From the NCBI RefSeq assembly GCF_003337305.1, contig NZ_QPJO01000001.1:310001-374000 (forward strand): 64,000 nucleotides of DNA, read 5' to 3'. Position 1 is the first letter of the stretch. Every line of letters starts with the position of its first letter. Positions 42,375-52,648 of this stretch are shown in pieces. The notes below the pieces were generated by a model. That model made no database searches. It was given only the letters and a program-made list of their open reading frames with translations, and had not been told where the DNA came from. Source of the stretch: Winogradskyella arenosi. GTDB taxonomy: Bacteria; Bacteroidota; Bacteroidia; Flavobacteriales; Flavobacteriaceae. Both the position numbers and the translations under genes were made by a program.

Positions 42375-43367
42375 ATGTTTCCATTACGAAGAAATAGAAG
42401 ACTAAGAACTAACGCGGCTATTAGAAGTTTAGTTAGAGAAAACTACATTACACCAAATGATTTTTTAGTGCCACTTTTTGTGGTTGAAGGTAAGGGCGTA
42501 AAAGATGAAATTCCGTCTATGCCCAACTATTTTAGGTACAGTTTAGATTTACTTGAAAATGAAGTGAAAGAATTATGGAGCTTAGGTTTAAAAGCGGTGT
42601 TACTCTTTGTAAAAGTTCCGGATAGTTTAAAAGATAATAAAGGAACAGAAGCATTAAATCCAGATGGACTGATGCAACGCGCTATTAAAACGGTAAAAAA
42701 TGCTTGTCCGGATATGATAGTGATGACGGATGTTGCTCTAGATCCATATTCTTCCGTTGGCCACGATGGTATTGTACAAAACGGGATGATTATTAATGAC
42801 GAATCGGCCGAAGTACTGGCAAAAATGGCTTTAACACACGCTCAAGCGGGTTCTGATTTCGTAGCCCCTAGCGATATGAACGATGGAAGAACATTACAAA
42901 TGCGTCAATTATTAGAACAAGAAGGCTTTAAAAACACAGGTATTATGGCTTATACCGCAAAATATGCGTCTTCATTTTATGGTCCTTTTCGTGATGCTCT
43001 TGATTCTGCACCTGTGGATTTAGTTGATGTCCCAAAAGACAAAAAAACCTACCAAATGGATTTTGGTAACCGAATAGAAGCGGTTAGGGAAACTTTAATA
43101 GATATAGAAGAAGGTGCGGATATTGTGATGGTTAAACCAGGGCTTTCTTACCTCGATATTTTAAGAGACATTAAAAATGAAGTCGATGTGCCTGTGGCCG
43201 TGTATCAAGTCTCTGGCGAATACGCCATGATAAAAGCAGCCGCAGAAAAAGGCTGGTTAAATCACGATCAGGTAATGCTAGAAACCACGATGGCTTTTAA
43301 GCGTGCTGGTGCCGATATCATTACTTCTTATTTCGCTAAAGATGTGGTTAAAATCCTAAACGGCTAG
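42375..43367 (+). CDS. hemB: Delta-aminolevulinic acid dehydratase (porphobilinogen synthase)
   Basis: 330 residues from ATG 42375; the frame can be read back to 42333, but that part is REP-derived. It condenses two 5-aminolevulinates to porphobilinogen. The Schiff-base lysines lie in AYTAKYASSFYGPF and VMVKPGLSYLDI. The metal-site segment reads DVALDPYSSVGHDG, with Asp/Ala where Zn-dependent enzymes have cysteines, so this should be a Mg-type, zinc-independent enzyme. It is cut off from the rest of the heme cluster by the opposing helicase gene and needs its own promoter. Confidence 0.95.
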   Translation: MFPLRRNRRLRTNAAIRSLVRENYITPNDFLVPLFVVEGKGVKDEIPSMPNYFRYSLDLLENEVKELWSLGLKAVLLFVKVPDSLKDNKGTEALNPDGLMQRAIKTVKNACPDMIVMTDVALDPYSSVGHDGIVQNGMIINDESAEVLAKMALTHAQAGSDFVAPSDMNDGRTLQMRQLLEQEGFKNTGIMAYTAKYASSFYGPFRDALDSAPVDLVDVPKDKKTYQMDFGNRIEAVRETLIDIEEGADIVMVKPGLSYLDILRDIKNEVDVPVAVYQVSGEYAMIKAAAEKGWLNHDQVMLETTMAFKRAGADIITSYFAKDVVKILNG

Positions 43368-43465
43368 TCAATACACTACGAAGTAGCGGTTTACAATACG
43401 TACTTTTTCATTATATTTGGTTATGAATCGTTTGAATAAGACTCAAAACAATTTCGAAACCAAAA

Positions 43466-43873
43466 ATGGACAGTATTGATCAGAAAATTATAGAAATGCT
43501 TCGTTTCAATGCGCGCGAAGCATTTTCTACACTAGGAAAAGCGGTAGATTTATCGGCTCCGGCGGTTGGAAAACGCGTAAAACAGCTAGAAAAAAATGGC
43601 ATTATTGAAGGCTATTCTTTACGCCTTAATCATGATAAATTAGGCGTCACCGTTAAAGCGTATATCAATTTAAAAATTCACCAATCGAGCACCATAAGAA
43701 CGGCCTATAACCAAATTAAACCCATTAAGGAAGTAGAACGTTGCGACCGTATTACCGGTGAGGACAGCTTGTGTATTTTAGGTTTTTTCAAGGACAACAA
43801 AGCCCTAATTACCTTTTTAGAACGGATTTCCCAATACGGCGTTCCGAATACTAGTATAATTTTAGAAACTTAA
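43466..43873 (+). CDS. Lrp/AsnC family transcriptional regulator
   Basis: 135 residues. N-terminal winged helix-turn-helix (MDSIDQKIIEMLRFNAREAF, SAPAVGKRVKQLEKNGII), then the RAM ligand-binding/oligomerisation domain (~60-135). These regulators respond to amino acids and often control amino-acid metabolism. The target is not visible. It starts 98 bases after hemB and ends 7 bases before the lipoprotein gene. Confidence 0.88.
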   Translation: MDSIDQKIIEMLRFNAREAFSTLGKAVDLSAPAVGKRVKQLEKNGIIEGYSLRLNHDKLGVTVKAYINLKIHQSSTIRTAYNQIKPIKEVERCDRITGEDSLCILGFFKDNKALITFLERISQYGVPNTSIILET

Positions 43874-43880
43874 GAATGTT

Positions 43881-44774
43881 ATGACCGCTATTAGAAAAAC
43901 ACTACTAATTGTCCTGATCTTAAGTTTATGTTTTAGCTGTAAAAAACAGCCTAAATCAGAAATTCAAAACCTCAATCCTACACCAAACTCTAGTCAAAAG
44001 GATGGTAAAAACCATAAAACAAATCTATTAACAAACTATCCTTTTAAAGCGATTCATTCTAATATAAAACCCTCTTATCAAGACTCTTTAGAGTTGCTAC
44101 AGCTTTGGCGAAAAGATGCTTTTACTGTCTTAGACACTGTAAATACAGCGCTTTCAAACCTAGAACTTCAGCAATTGTTATTGGCTAGCACTGATGGCAT
44201 TAAAGGCATTTCTGTGGGTCGGGTCTATGCCTCTCCAGATCATAAATTTAAAATTTTTGGTGGCCGTGGCGCGTCTTGCGGAGCGTATTGCAACCCTTAT
44301 TGGATTTCAAAAATTGTACGTGCTAAGGGCTCCCCACTTTATAACCTACACTTTAAAGATGTGGAAACTATAGCGCTGATGCCCGATGGGAAATATCTTG
44401 TTCTAGAAAGTAGTTTTGGTAGGCCGGCATCCGTTTATTCTGAAACCACTAAATCAGCAACCTTAATAGCCTTTGAAGGTTCTGATATAAACTACCAACG
44501 CTTCAATTATAAATACCCGAAATATGGGGACATTCAGAGTGACAGCCTTTACAACCCTACCGGAAAACTCGTCTTGTCTCAAGAACATTTTATAACTAAC
44601 AAACCGGATCTAACCTATCACCCAAAATCTCAAAGACTGACGTACCAGTATGCCACAGATTTTTCCTACTGTTGTCAGATTGATTCGGTTTATGCTTATA
44701 AAGGTGCATTTGAATATAAAAATGGTACATTTATCCATGTCAAAGAACAAAAGCAATACATCAAAGTGGATTAA
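43881..44774 (+). CDS. Hypothetical lipoprotein
   Basis: 297 residues. Signal peptide with lipobox LCFSC (cysteine ~20), a polar low-complexity linker (KKQPKSEIQNLNPTPNSSQ), then a globular domain with a cysteine pair (GASCGAYCNPYW) and a later CC (SYCCQIDSVYAYKG). No family is recognised. It begins 7 bases after the Lrp gene, so they may share a transcript. Confidence 0.7.
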   Translation: MTAIRKTLLIVLILSLCFSCKKQPKSEIQNLNPTPNSSQKDGKNHKTNLLTNYPFKAIHSNIKPSYQDSLELLQLWRKDAFTVLDTVNTALSNLELQQLLLASTDGIKGISVGRVYASPDHKFKIFGGRGASCGAYCNPYWISKIVRAKGSPLYNLHFKDVETIALMPDGKYLVLESSFGRPASVYSETTKSATLIAFEGSDINYQRFNYKYPKYGDIQSDSLYNPTGKLVLSQEHFITNKPDLTYHPKSQRLTYQYATDFSYCCQIDSVYAYKGAFEYKNGTFIHVKEQKQYIKVD

Positions 44775-45001
44775 AACACGCTAAATCGTATCATTTTGGA
44801 TTCTGAATTTCAAAAACCGTATTCCGCCTAAGAAGTAAAAGGCCTTAGCCCTTTTTTCACATTAAGTTTCCCCTATTTTAATTTCTTAAATCCTAATTAG
44901 AAAGACGGCGAAACATGAAGGCTATTTCTGATAAGCAAAAATTAGGCGACTATTCCACATTCATTTTGTAACTTAGCCATAACTAAAATTTTTATCTATT
45001 A

Positions 45002-46138
45002 ATGGGCCTACTCATTTTTTACGCTATTATATCTGTTTTTTTCTCCTTTCTATGCTCTGTTTTAGAAGCTGTGCTGTTAAGCTTAACGCCTACTTTTATC
45101 AATATTAAAAAGAAAGAAGGCAAAGCCTATGCGGTGACTTTGGAAGACTTAAAGCAAGACGTAGATCGTCCGTTAATTGCCATTCTTACCCTAAACACGA
45201 TTGCCCATACTGTTGGAGCTATTTTAGTTGGGGTACAAGCAAAAGTCGCTTATGCCGAACTTTACGGATCAACGCAAAGAAGCATTCTAGGTATTAACCT
45301 TACAGAAGATGTTATGGTCGGATTAGTCTCTACCGTAATGACCATTCTTATTTTAGTGGCTTCAGAAATTATTCCGAAAACCATTGGTGCGACCTACTGG
45401 AAACAATTAGCTAATTTTACAGCGAAAGCGCTTAACGTCTTAATTTTCCCTTTAAAATATACAGGTATTTTATGGCTTTTACAGCTCACTACAAAACTTA
45501 TTGGAGGTAAAGGTCACGGAAGTGTACTTAACCGAGAAAGCTTTGCTGCAATGGCAGAAATCGCTCATGAAGAAGGTGTTTTTGAAGAAAACGAAAGTAA
45601 AATCATAAAAAACCTGCTCACCTTTAAGGAAGTTTTTGCGAAGGATGTGATGACCCCAAGAACAGTAATGAAAACCGTAAATGAAAACATGACGGTAGCA
45701 CAATTCTTCGAGGAAAACATGAACCTCAGGTTTAGCCGAATTCCTATTTTTTCTGAAGATGCAGATAACATTCAAGGTTTGGTCTTAAAAGATGAAGTTT
45801 TTAAAGAAATGGCTTTAGATCATGGCTCTGTAAAGCTTTCAGAACTGAAGAGAAATATTATCGTTATTGAACGAAATCTCCCTATTCCTAAATTGTTTGA
45901 AAAATTAGTTGAAAGCCGTAACCACATGGCTTTAGTGGTTGACGAATACGGTTCAGTAAGTGGTATTGTTACTATGGAAGATGTTATTGAAACCCTTCTT
46001 GGACTTGAAATTATGGACGAAAGTGATAACGTTTCAGATTTACAATCTTTAGCACGAAAAAGCTGGGAATCTAGAGCGAAAAAATTAGGTATTCTTGAAG
46101 AAATTCCGACTACAGATACCGATCCGAAAGACCTGTAA
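45002..46138 (+). CDS. CNNM/CorC-type DUF21-CBS membrane protein
   Basis: 378 residues. N-terminal DUF21 domain with four membrane helices (~1-180; VLEAVLLSLTPTFI), a cytosolic linker (EENESKIIKNLLTF), and a pair of CBS domains (~205-335; DVMTPRTVM, VVDEYGSVSGIVTMEDVIETLLG). It lacks the C-terminal CorC/HlyC domain of longer relatives. Family members take part in magnesium or other divalent-cation transport. Its stop overlaps the next start by one base (TAATG). Confidence 0.88.
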   Translation: MGLLIFYAIISVFFSFLCSVLEAVLLSLTPTFINIKKKEGKAYAVTLEDLKQDVDRPLIAILTLNTIAHTVGAILVGVQAKVAYAELYGSTQRSILGINLTEDVMVGLVSTVMTILILVASEIIPKTIGATYWKQLANFTAKALNVLIFPLKYTGILWLLQLTTKLIGGKGHGSVLNRESFAAMAEIAHEEGVFEENESKIIKNLLTFKEVFAKDVMTPRTVMKTVNENMTVAQFFEENMNLRFSRIPIFSEDADNIQGLVLKDEVFKEMALDHGSVKLSELKRNIIVIERNLPIPKLFEKLVESRNHMALVVDEYGSVSGIVTMEDVIETLLGLEIMDESDNVSDLQSLARKSWESRAKKLGILEEIPTTDTDPKDL

Positions 46139-46611
46139 TGGCTTTTTGCTATATTAATTCGCCCTTAGGCATCACCAAAATTGTTGGGGACAACGACGGA
46201 ATCTCTGAAGTCTGCGTATTAAATTCAGAAGTCCAAACCTCAGCAATTATACCTTTAGAGCTTCAAGATTGTGTAACCCAATTAGAAGCTTATTTTAATG
46301 GCGAACGTAAAGCCTTTCAGCTTAAATTAAATCCTAAAGGAACCGTCTTTCAAAAAAAAGTATGGGCCTTACTTCAAAATATACCCGCAGGTAAAACCCT
46401 GTCTTACCTAGAACTTTCAAAACAATTAGGCGACCCTAAAGCCATTAGAGCTGTAGCCAATGCCAACGGTAAAAATCCACTTTGGATTATCATTCCCTGC
46501 CATAGAGTTATTGGAAGCGACGGAAGTTTAACGGGCTATGCCGGTGGCCTGTACCGCAAACAATGGCTACTGAACCACGAGAACCCCAATAAACAACAAT
46601 CCTTATTTTAG
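46138..46611 (+). CDS. ogt: Methylated-DNA--protein-cysteine S-methyltransferase
   Basis: 157 residues. The methyl-acceptor motif IIPCHRVIG contains Cys121, and the DNA-binding/RAV segment (AIRAVANANGKNPLW) precedes it. The protein removes alkyl groups from O6-alkylguanine in a single-turnover reaction. It is of Ogt type, without an Ada-like regulatory domain. Translation is coupled to the CorC-like gene by a one-base overlap. Confidence 0.93.
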   Translation: MAFCYINSPLGITKIVGDNDGISEVCVLNSEVQTSAIIPLELQDCVTQLEAYFNGERKAFQLKLNPKGTVFQKKVWALLQNIPAGKTLSYLELSKQLGDPKAIRAVANANGKNPLWIIIPCHRVIGSDGSLTGYAGGLYRKQWLLNHENPNKQQSLF

Positions 46612-46808
46612 GCGCTTATAACACAGTTTTCGCCCTTTACACCAATTCCTTTTCTAAGTATTAGACCGCTAGCCCCGTTAAAATCCACACCCTTAGTATT
46701 GAAAACCAAAATATAATTGCTATTTTTAGTCTAAGCCTTTCGAAATCTAAAACTATTTTTAGGTTTAAAAGGCCTTATTATCTGCCCACTAACTAACCAC
46801 TATTGTTA

Positions 46809-47960
46809 ATGAAATACTTAAAGAACACGTTTAAAATTCTAGGCCTACTCCTAATACTGCTCGTCGCTACTTTATACATTACAGACACCGATTACCTCCT
46901 TAAGGCCGTACGCACCATTTATATGAATGGGCATAAAACCGCCTATTTAGAAGACTATCAGAAATTTGATAACCAAAATATAGCAGCTCCTTCAAACGTA
47001 CAGCCTTGGCCAAAACATCAGGATTATAACAGCGCTACAGAAACGAAAACCCTTACCGCGCTCCACGAGTCCTCTGGAAGTATCGCTTATGTTATTATAA
47101 AAAATGACAGCGTTTGGTTTGAAAACTATTACGATGGTTTTACTGAAGATTCTAAGTCCAATAGTTTTTCAATGGCCAAGAGTTATGTGTCAGGATTAAT
47201 GCAAAAAGCGGTTCAAGATGGCTATATAAAAAGTTTAGACCAACCGGTTTGCGATTTCCTTCCTGAATTTTGCGAAGGCCTTGCTGCAAAAATGACGGTT
47301 GGCGATTTGTCTAGTATGAGTTCTGGTACCAATTGGGATGAGGCCTACTATTCTCCATTATCTATAACCACACGCGCTTATTTTGATGATGATTTAGCCA
47401 AAGTTATTAATGGCTTAGAAATGGAAACTGAACCTGGCCAAAGTTTTAAATATGCTAGTGGCGATACGCAAATGCTCGCTATGGTTATTGAAAAAGCCAG
47501 TGGCAAAAAACTCTATAACTATTTTGAAGAAAGCTTTTGGAAACCTTTAGGCTCAGAAAACGAAACCCTATGGCAAGTAGATAGTGACGATCACGATTTA
47601 GTAAAAGCCTATTGCTGTATTGCAAGTAACGCTAAAGATTTTGCACGTTACGGTAAACTTTTTAAAAACCACGGACAGTGGAACGGAAAACAAATCCTAG
47701 ACTCTACATTTGTCGCCAAATCGGTAAAACCCCGTTTTGAAAATGGAAAAATGTACGGATACGGTTGGTGGTTAGCCGAACATAATAATAAATCTATTTT
47801 TTATATGCGTGGTCACTTAGGGCAATATGTTATTGTAATTCCTGAAGATGATGTCATTATAGTAAGACTTGGACACACCGTTGCAAAAGCAAAAGGCGAT
47901 GCCCACTCACCCGATTTTTACACCTTTATAGATGAAGCTTATGCCATGATAAATCCCTAA
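46809..47960 (+). CDS. Serine hydrolase of the beta-lactamase/class C family
   Basis: 383 residues from ATG 46809 (a TTG at 46803 is less likely). An N-terminal membrane anchor or signal (FKILGLLLILLVATLYI) leads to a beta-lactamase-related domain with the nucleophile motif SMAK (S121-K124), KYASGDTQML in the YxN position, and GYGWWLA near the C-terminus. Such proteins act as esterases, peptidases or cell-wall enzymes; this one probably faces the periplasm. The substrate is unknown. Confidence 0.85.
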   Translation: MKYLKNTFKILGLLLILLVATLYITDTDYLLKAVRTIYMNGHKTAYLEDYQKFDNQNIAAPSNVQPWPKHQDYNSATETKTLTALHESSGSIAYVIIKNDSVWFENYYDGFTEDSKSNSFSMAKSYVSGLMQKAVQDGYIKSLDQPVCDFLPEFCEGLAAKMTVGDLSSMSSGTNWDEAYYSPLSITTRAYFDDDLAKVINGLEMETEPGQSFKYASGDTQMLAMVIEKASGKKLYNYFEESFWKPLGSENETLWQVDSDDHDLVKAYCCIASNAKDFARYGKLFKNHGQWNGKQILDSTFVAKSVKPRFENGKMYGYGWWLAEHNNKSIFYMRGHLGQYVIVIPEDDVIIVRLGHTVAKAKGDAHSPDFYTFIDEAYAMINP

Positions 47961-48010
47961 AGCCCTAAACTTTGGTTTAGAGGTTTATAGAAGGACTTAA
48001 ATTACCGCTT

Positions 48011-48724
48011 ATGATCAGTAAACTCAATCTTGAAAACATTCTATTTTTAGATATAGAAACCGTACCAGAGACCGCACATTATTCGGATTTAGACCCTACC
48101 AAACAGGCCCTTTGGGATGCTAAATCGCGCTACCAGCGCAAGGAAGAATATAGTGCTGAAGAATTTTATGACCGGGCCGGTATATGGGCTGAGTTTGGTA
48201 AAATTGTTTGCATTTCTGTAGGCTACATTAAAATGGAGGGCGAAGTCAGGCAATTTAGAGTTACCTCCTTTTATGGTGATGAAGTAAAAATCCTAAACGA
48301 TTTTAAGACCTTATTAAATACCCATTACCAAGAGCAAAAGTATTTACTTTGCGCCCATAATGGCAAGGAATTCGATTTTCCCTATATCGCTAGGCGTATG
48401 ATTATTCATCATATTGAATTGCCAAATAAACTTGATCTCTTTGGTAAAAAACCATGGGAAGTTCCGCATCTGGACACTTTAGAGCTATGGAAGTTTGGCG
48501 ATTACAAAACCTACACCTCCTTAAAATTACTCACCAATGTTTTAGGCATCCCGTCTCCAAAGGATGATATTGATGGTAGTGAAGTTTACGACGTTTATTA
48601 TAAAACGAAAGAAATAGAACGTATTGTAGTTTACTGCGAAAAGGATACCATTGCAGTGGCCCAAATATTTCTCAGATTGCGTGGCGATCAATTGCTTCAG
48701 GAACACGAAATTATTCACGTATAA
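48011..48724 (+). CDS. DEDDy 3'-5' exonuclease, PolB-like family
   Basis: 237 residues. The four acidic residues and tyrosine of DEDDy exonucleases are visible: LDIETVP (D14, E16), AHNGKEFDFPYI (second Asp), and YCEKDT (Tyr and last Asp). It is a stand-alone predicted exonuclease of the group related to the proofreading domain of family B polymerases, common in Bacteroidota. The physiological substrate is unknown. A bidirectional terminator follows. Confidence 0.85.
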   Translation: MISKLNLENILFLDIETVPETAHYSDLDPTKQALWDAKSRYQRKEEYSAEEFYDRAGIWAEFGKIVCISVGYIKMEGEVRQFRVTSFYGDEVKILNDFKTLLNTHYQEQKYLLCAHNGKEFDFPYIARRMIIHHIELPNKLDLFGKKPWEVPHLDTLELWKFGDYKTYTSLKLLTNVLGIPSPKDDIDGSEVYDVYYKTKEIERIVVYCEKDTIAVAQIFLRLRGDQLLQEHEIIHV

Positions 48725-48725
48725 A

Positions 48726-48754
48726 AAAAGTCCAAATTTTAAATTTGGACTTTT
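48726..48754. terminator. Bidirectional terminator between exonuclease and subtilisin genes
   Basis: AAAAGTCCAAATTT-t-AAATTTGGACTTTT, perfect stem with A/T ends, between convergent genes. Confidence 0.85.
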
Positions 48755-48779
48755 CACCTTTAACTAATTTATTAAGATA

Positions 48780-51700
48780 TTACTGCTTAACAAATCTCTT
48801 TACTTTGGTTTTTTCACCAATGTTTAATTGTAATATATAGACACCCTTATCAAACTTAGAAACATCAATCTTAGAGGTATATCTACCTTTAGCAACGGTC
48901 TGTCCTAGCATATTATGAATTTCGTAGGTTTGTGCTTCAAAACCTGCCAATTCTATATGGAGTATGTCATTTACTGGATTGGGATGTAATTTAAAAAATT
49001 GGTTTGGATTATCAGCTATACTTACTGAAGAAATATCAAAATTAGCATTCCCACTTCCTAGGCAGAAATTTGTGGTTTCTGAACTCGTAAAAGAGCCACC
49101 AGACGCTAAAACTACTCCAGAATCGATATTGGTTAAGGTATAAGAACCGTTGCCATAAGAACAGCAAATACCATCGCCATAAGCATCGGTAATTATAAAA
49201 TCGTAACAGCCTATTTCTAAACAGCCCATATCTATATTTATAGTAGAACCATCAGCTTGACTGCCATAAGTTCCTCCAGAGGCTACTGTAGATCCGGATG
49301 CATCAACAAGACTCCAAGCCGTTTCTTCTGGATAATTATCAAACGTTAAGGCTAAAGAGACCTCAGCACATGTTACTCCAGAGCCTGCTTCAGTTAATAA
49401 ATTAACAGCGTCTACCGCCATATCGCCTTGCCAAGTGGTCCCTGTAACCCCATAAAATCGTAGTTGAACGGTCTGCCCAACATAAGCGGATAGGTCTACA
49501 CTTGCAGACAACCAAGAATTTCCTTGATTTCCAGAAGCACTCCAAACGCTGCTCCAAGAGGCTCCATCATCAAGACTTAATTCTAAGGCTAAACTTCCCA
49601 TTTCAGAAGCACCATACATATGATATTTAAATGCGAAAGTCGCTTCAGTCTCTGCACTTAAATCAAAACAAGGTGAGTTTAAAATAGCGCGCTTCGTGGC
49701 ATAATTAGGAGATGATGCTTCCATGTAAATATAATAGCTTCCTGTATCGGCACTAGAAGGACCGGTATTACTAGAGGCTGTACTTCCACTTTGAAGCGTC
49801 CAATTAAAATCGTCACTTGTACTCTGAGACCATGCGCCTAAAGTATTTTCAAAGCTTTCTGAATACGGAAAAGTTGCGATCCCATTAGTACAAGCTGTAC
49901 CAGAAGCCGGCTCAGTAACTATTATTGTTCTTGTTAGTTCAGTGGCCGCATTGCCAGCCGCATCACTCACATTATAATATTTTGTATAGGTTCCGGCTGT
50001 ATTAGTATTCACCGTACCTGTAACTACAATGCTCGCGGTTAAATCACCATCACGGTCGTCAGTTGCTGTAGCTCCCAATTCGTTATAAGTATCTCCGACT
50101 TCTAAGTCTATAGACGAAGCGCCTATTAAACTCAACACAGGAGCAGTTGTATCTGGTGCACTCCCCAAGAGGTTAACCGTATAATCTTCAACTTCGCCAT
50201 AAGTAAAGGACTCACAAGCTGTTGGTACCGCATTATAACTCATAGAAACACGTAGTCTTGTGGCTCCGGAGTAGGTTCCTGAAGGCACCGTAAACGTACC
50301 ACTAACCGGAGTGGTTTGAGTGGCCGATTGTGACCAAACTTGTTCTCCTGAATCTGAAAAATCACCATCGTGGTTATAATCAATCCATACGGCATAGCCT
50401 TCAGCATAAGAAGTACCTGTCCAAGTTGGTGTTACAGTAATGGTATAAGTTTCACCTTCAGTTAAATCTGTAGACACATTGGTAAAGTCTGAATAAAATT
50501 GGGCTGAAGTTGCATTATCTATACTTCCTAATTGCACTCGACTAATAAATTCATCATTAACATTACTACTGCTAGATGCACAATAATTAAGTTGTACCTC
50601 TGTGGTGGTAAAGTTTACAAGACTAGAATACGCCGAGCTTGTATTATCATCACAAAGACTTCTCACTTGCACCTCATACGTCATTTCTGGCGATAATGCT
50701 GAAATTGAAGTAGACGCTGAAGCCACCGTTGAAGTCACCCATGACGATGTCCCCACTTCGCGATATCTTAACTCATAAGTCGCGCCTGGTACAGCATCCC
50801 AAGATATGTTTGCTGAATTAGAACCAAAACCATCTATAGAAAGCCCAGTTGGTGTGGTTGCATTACAGACTATTGGAACACTAGACAAACCGGTAACTAT
50901 TAAAGAGAAATTCTGACTTCCTCCAGTAAGGCTACCTTTATGACTCACTGTTATGGTATACGTTCCCGAAGCATTGGCCACCTCTACACGTTCGTAAGGA
51001 TCTTTTGTATTATCTCCTGTTCCATTGGTCGTCACTCCTGTTAATCGCCATGGCGAATAGCTAGTACCGCCTTTAGTGACTCTAATATCTAAGTCATTAA
51101 CTAAAACGGCTGTATTGCTATTGGCGGTCGTTGTGGCTGTCCCTGCTCTATCGGTCCATGAAATAGAGGCGTATAAATCATTTATCCCATCTGCATCTAC
51201 AGTAATTTGATAAGTTTGACCGTTACTTAAGGTTAATTCTTCAATTTTTGAAGCCCCTCCATTAGCAGACAGGGCTTCCGCAGCACGTTTCGTATTCATA
51301 AGTCCCCAACCATAAATAGCATCGGGTCCGTTAGATCCAGCATCATCTGCAGTGTGCAAGGCCAATCCTTTTAAAGTCGCCGCTCTTAGATAACTTCCTT
51401 GGAGATTTTGAGCATGCTCTTGTAATAGCAAAAGAGAACCCGCCACATTTGGTGATGCCATTGAGGTTCCAGTTATACTGTTGTAAGCCGTATCACTAGA
51501 TTCGTAAGTAGAATAAACAGAGGTACCATTTCCAGTAATATCAGGTTTAATTCTATAATCGTCTGTAGGACCTTCACTACTACTGCTATTTATGGTAACA
51601 CTAATTAAATTTCCGTTGGCATCAATATTAGCATCGTTAGCATTGGCCACAACGATATTATTTTTTGCCGTGGCATGTCCCGACAATTTATCGTAAGACG

Positions 51701-52529
51701 AATTTCCATCTAAAGGAGCGCTATTTGCTGAGTTATCAGCCCCATCATTTCCTGCTGCTACAACCATTAAATAGTAAGGCGCATTAAACATAATCTCATC
51801 CCAATCTCTAGAATCGGTGATATAACCACCAAAATAATAACTTGGTAATTGGGCTTGTCCTGCAGAATTTCTTGCAGCATAACCATAAGAGTGGTTAGAA
51901 ATTAACATCCCATTAGCTGCGGCTGTGGTAGCTTCAGAAGTATCACTATTCCAATCATAACCTACCGCTTTGGCTTTTGGAGCCATTCCTTTTGCATTAG
52001 CCACAACACCAGACGCTATAATTGTTCCGGTAACATGAGCCGAGTGATAATGTAAGGTAGAAGTGCCATCGCCGATTGAAAAGCGATTATTACCCCCTGC
52101 ACCATCGTATTCTTGATGCGTACTTCGAGCTAAGCCTCCATCCCAAACGTGGGCTGTCATATTAAGACCGTCTAAACTTAAGCCTAGCGATCCTCCAGAA
52201 TTTAAATGATCTGCTCTGGTCGATTTTGCCGCTGCCACATTAAAGGTGCGGTAATATATAGGACGCCCTTCAGAAGATACTTTTTGAAGTTCCATATAAG
52301 TGCCCTCTTTTTCGATAACCAATGGCCAACCATTAGTCATGGCCATTTGCTGTGCTACCGCTTTTTCCACTTTAGTTTTTGCCTCAAACTGTTTGGATAA
52401 ATCCTGAAGCGCTTCAAGATTATAACGGCTTATAATCTGTTCTTTCTGAGCTTTTGTTTGTGCAGATGTTGGAAGAACGACCAACATTACTAAAATTACA
52501 CAAAAAGCAATAAAGTAATTGTTTTTCAT
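48780..52529 (-). CDS. Secreted S8 (subtilisin) peptidase with GEVED, Ig-like and T9SS sorting domains
   Basis: 1249 residues. Signal peptide 1-23; propeptide to ~110; catalytic domain ~115-425 with Asp130 (HVWDGG), His165 (SAHVTG), oxyanion Asn261 (AAGNDG) and Ser356 (GTSMASP). Then a P-domain-like beta domain (~440-560), fibronectin type III (~565-650), GEVED domain (~680-790, WIDYNHDGDFSD ... GEVEDY), DUF5011-type Ig-like domain (~795-865), a MAM/lectin-like domain (~880-1045), and a T9SS type A sorting domain (~1175-1249, LHPNPVND ... KGVYILQL). It should be exported through the Por/T9SS machinery and held at or released from the surface to digest proteins. Confidence 0.92.
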   Translation of the reverse strand: MKNNYFIAFCVILVMLVVLPTSAQTKAQKEQIISRYNLEALQDLSKQFEAKTKVEKAVAQQMAMTNGWPLVIEKEGTYMELQKVSSEGRPIYYRTFNVAAAKSTRADHLNSGGSLGLSLDGLNMTAHVWDGGLARSTHQEYDGAGGNNRFSIGDGTSTLHYHSAHVTGTIIASGVVANAKGMAPKAKAVGYDWNSDTSEATTAAANGMLISNHSYGYAARNSAGQAQLPSYYFGGYITDSRDWDEIMFNAPYYLMVVAAGNDGADNSANSAPLDGNSSYDKLSGHATAKNNIVVANANDANIDANGNLISVTINSSSSEGPTDDYRIKPDITGNGTSVYSTYESSDTAYNSITGTSMASPNVAGSLLLLQEHAQNLQGSYLRAATLKGLALHTADDAGSNGPDAIYGWGLMNTKRAAEALSANGGASKIEELTLSNGQTYQITVDADGINDLYASISWTDRAGTATTTANSNTAVLVNDLDIRVTKGGTSYSPWRLTGVTTNGTGDNTKDPYERVEVANASGTYTITVSHKGSLTGGSQNFSLIVTGLSSVPIVCNATTPTGLSIDGFGSNSANISWDAVPGATYELRYREVGTSSWVTSTVASASTSISALSPEMTYEVQVRSLCDDNTSSAYSSLVNFTTTEVQLNYCASSSSNVNDEFISRVQLGSIDNATSAQFYSDFTNVSTDLTEGETYTITVTPTWTGTSYAEGYAVWIDYNHDGDFSDSGEQVWSQSATQTTPVSGTFTVPSGTYSGATRLRVSMSYNAVPTACESFTYGEVEDYTVNLLGSAPDTTAPVLSLIGASSIDLEVGDTYNELGATATDDRDGDLTASIVVTGTVNTNTAGTYTKYYNVSDAAGNAATELTRTIIVTEPASGTACTNGIATFPYSESFENTLGAWSQSTSDDFNWTLQSGSTASSNTGPSSADTGSYYIYMEASSPNYATKRAILNSPCFDLSAETEATFAFKYHMYGASEMGSLALELSLDDGASWSSVWSASGNQGNSWLSASVDLSAYVGQTVQLRFYGVTGTTWQGDMAVDAVNLLTEAGSGVTCAEVSLALTFDNYPEETAWSLVDASGSTVASGGTYGSQADGSTINIDMGCLEIGCYDFIITDAYGDGICCSYGNGSYTLTNIDSGVVLASGGSFTSSETTNFCLGSGNANFDISSVSIADNPNQFFKLHPNPVNDILHIELAGFEAQTYEIHNMLGQTVAKGRYTSKIDVSKFDKGVYILQLNIGEKTKVKRFVKQ

Positions 52530-52648
52530 AAAAATTGATAATTTTATAGGGTTAAAATTGCTTTAATTCTCTTAAAACTATTAAAATATTGTTAAGAAGA
52601 ACAAAAACAAATGGGCGTTTTCGATGAAAAACAGCCATAATTTGAAGT

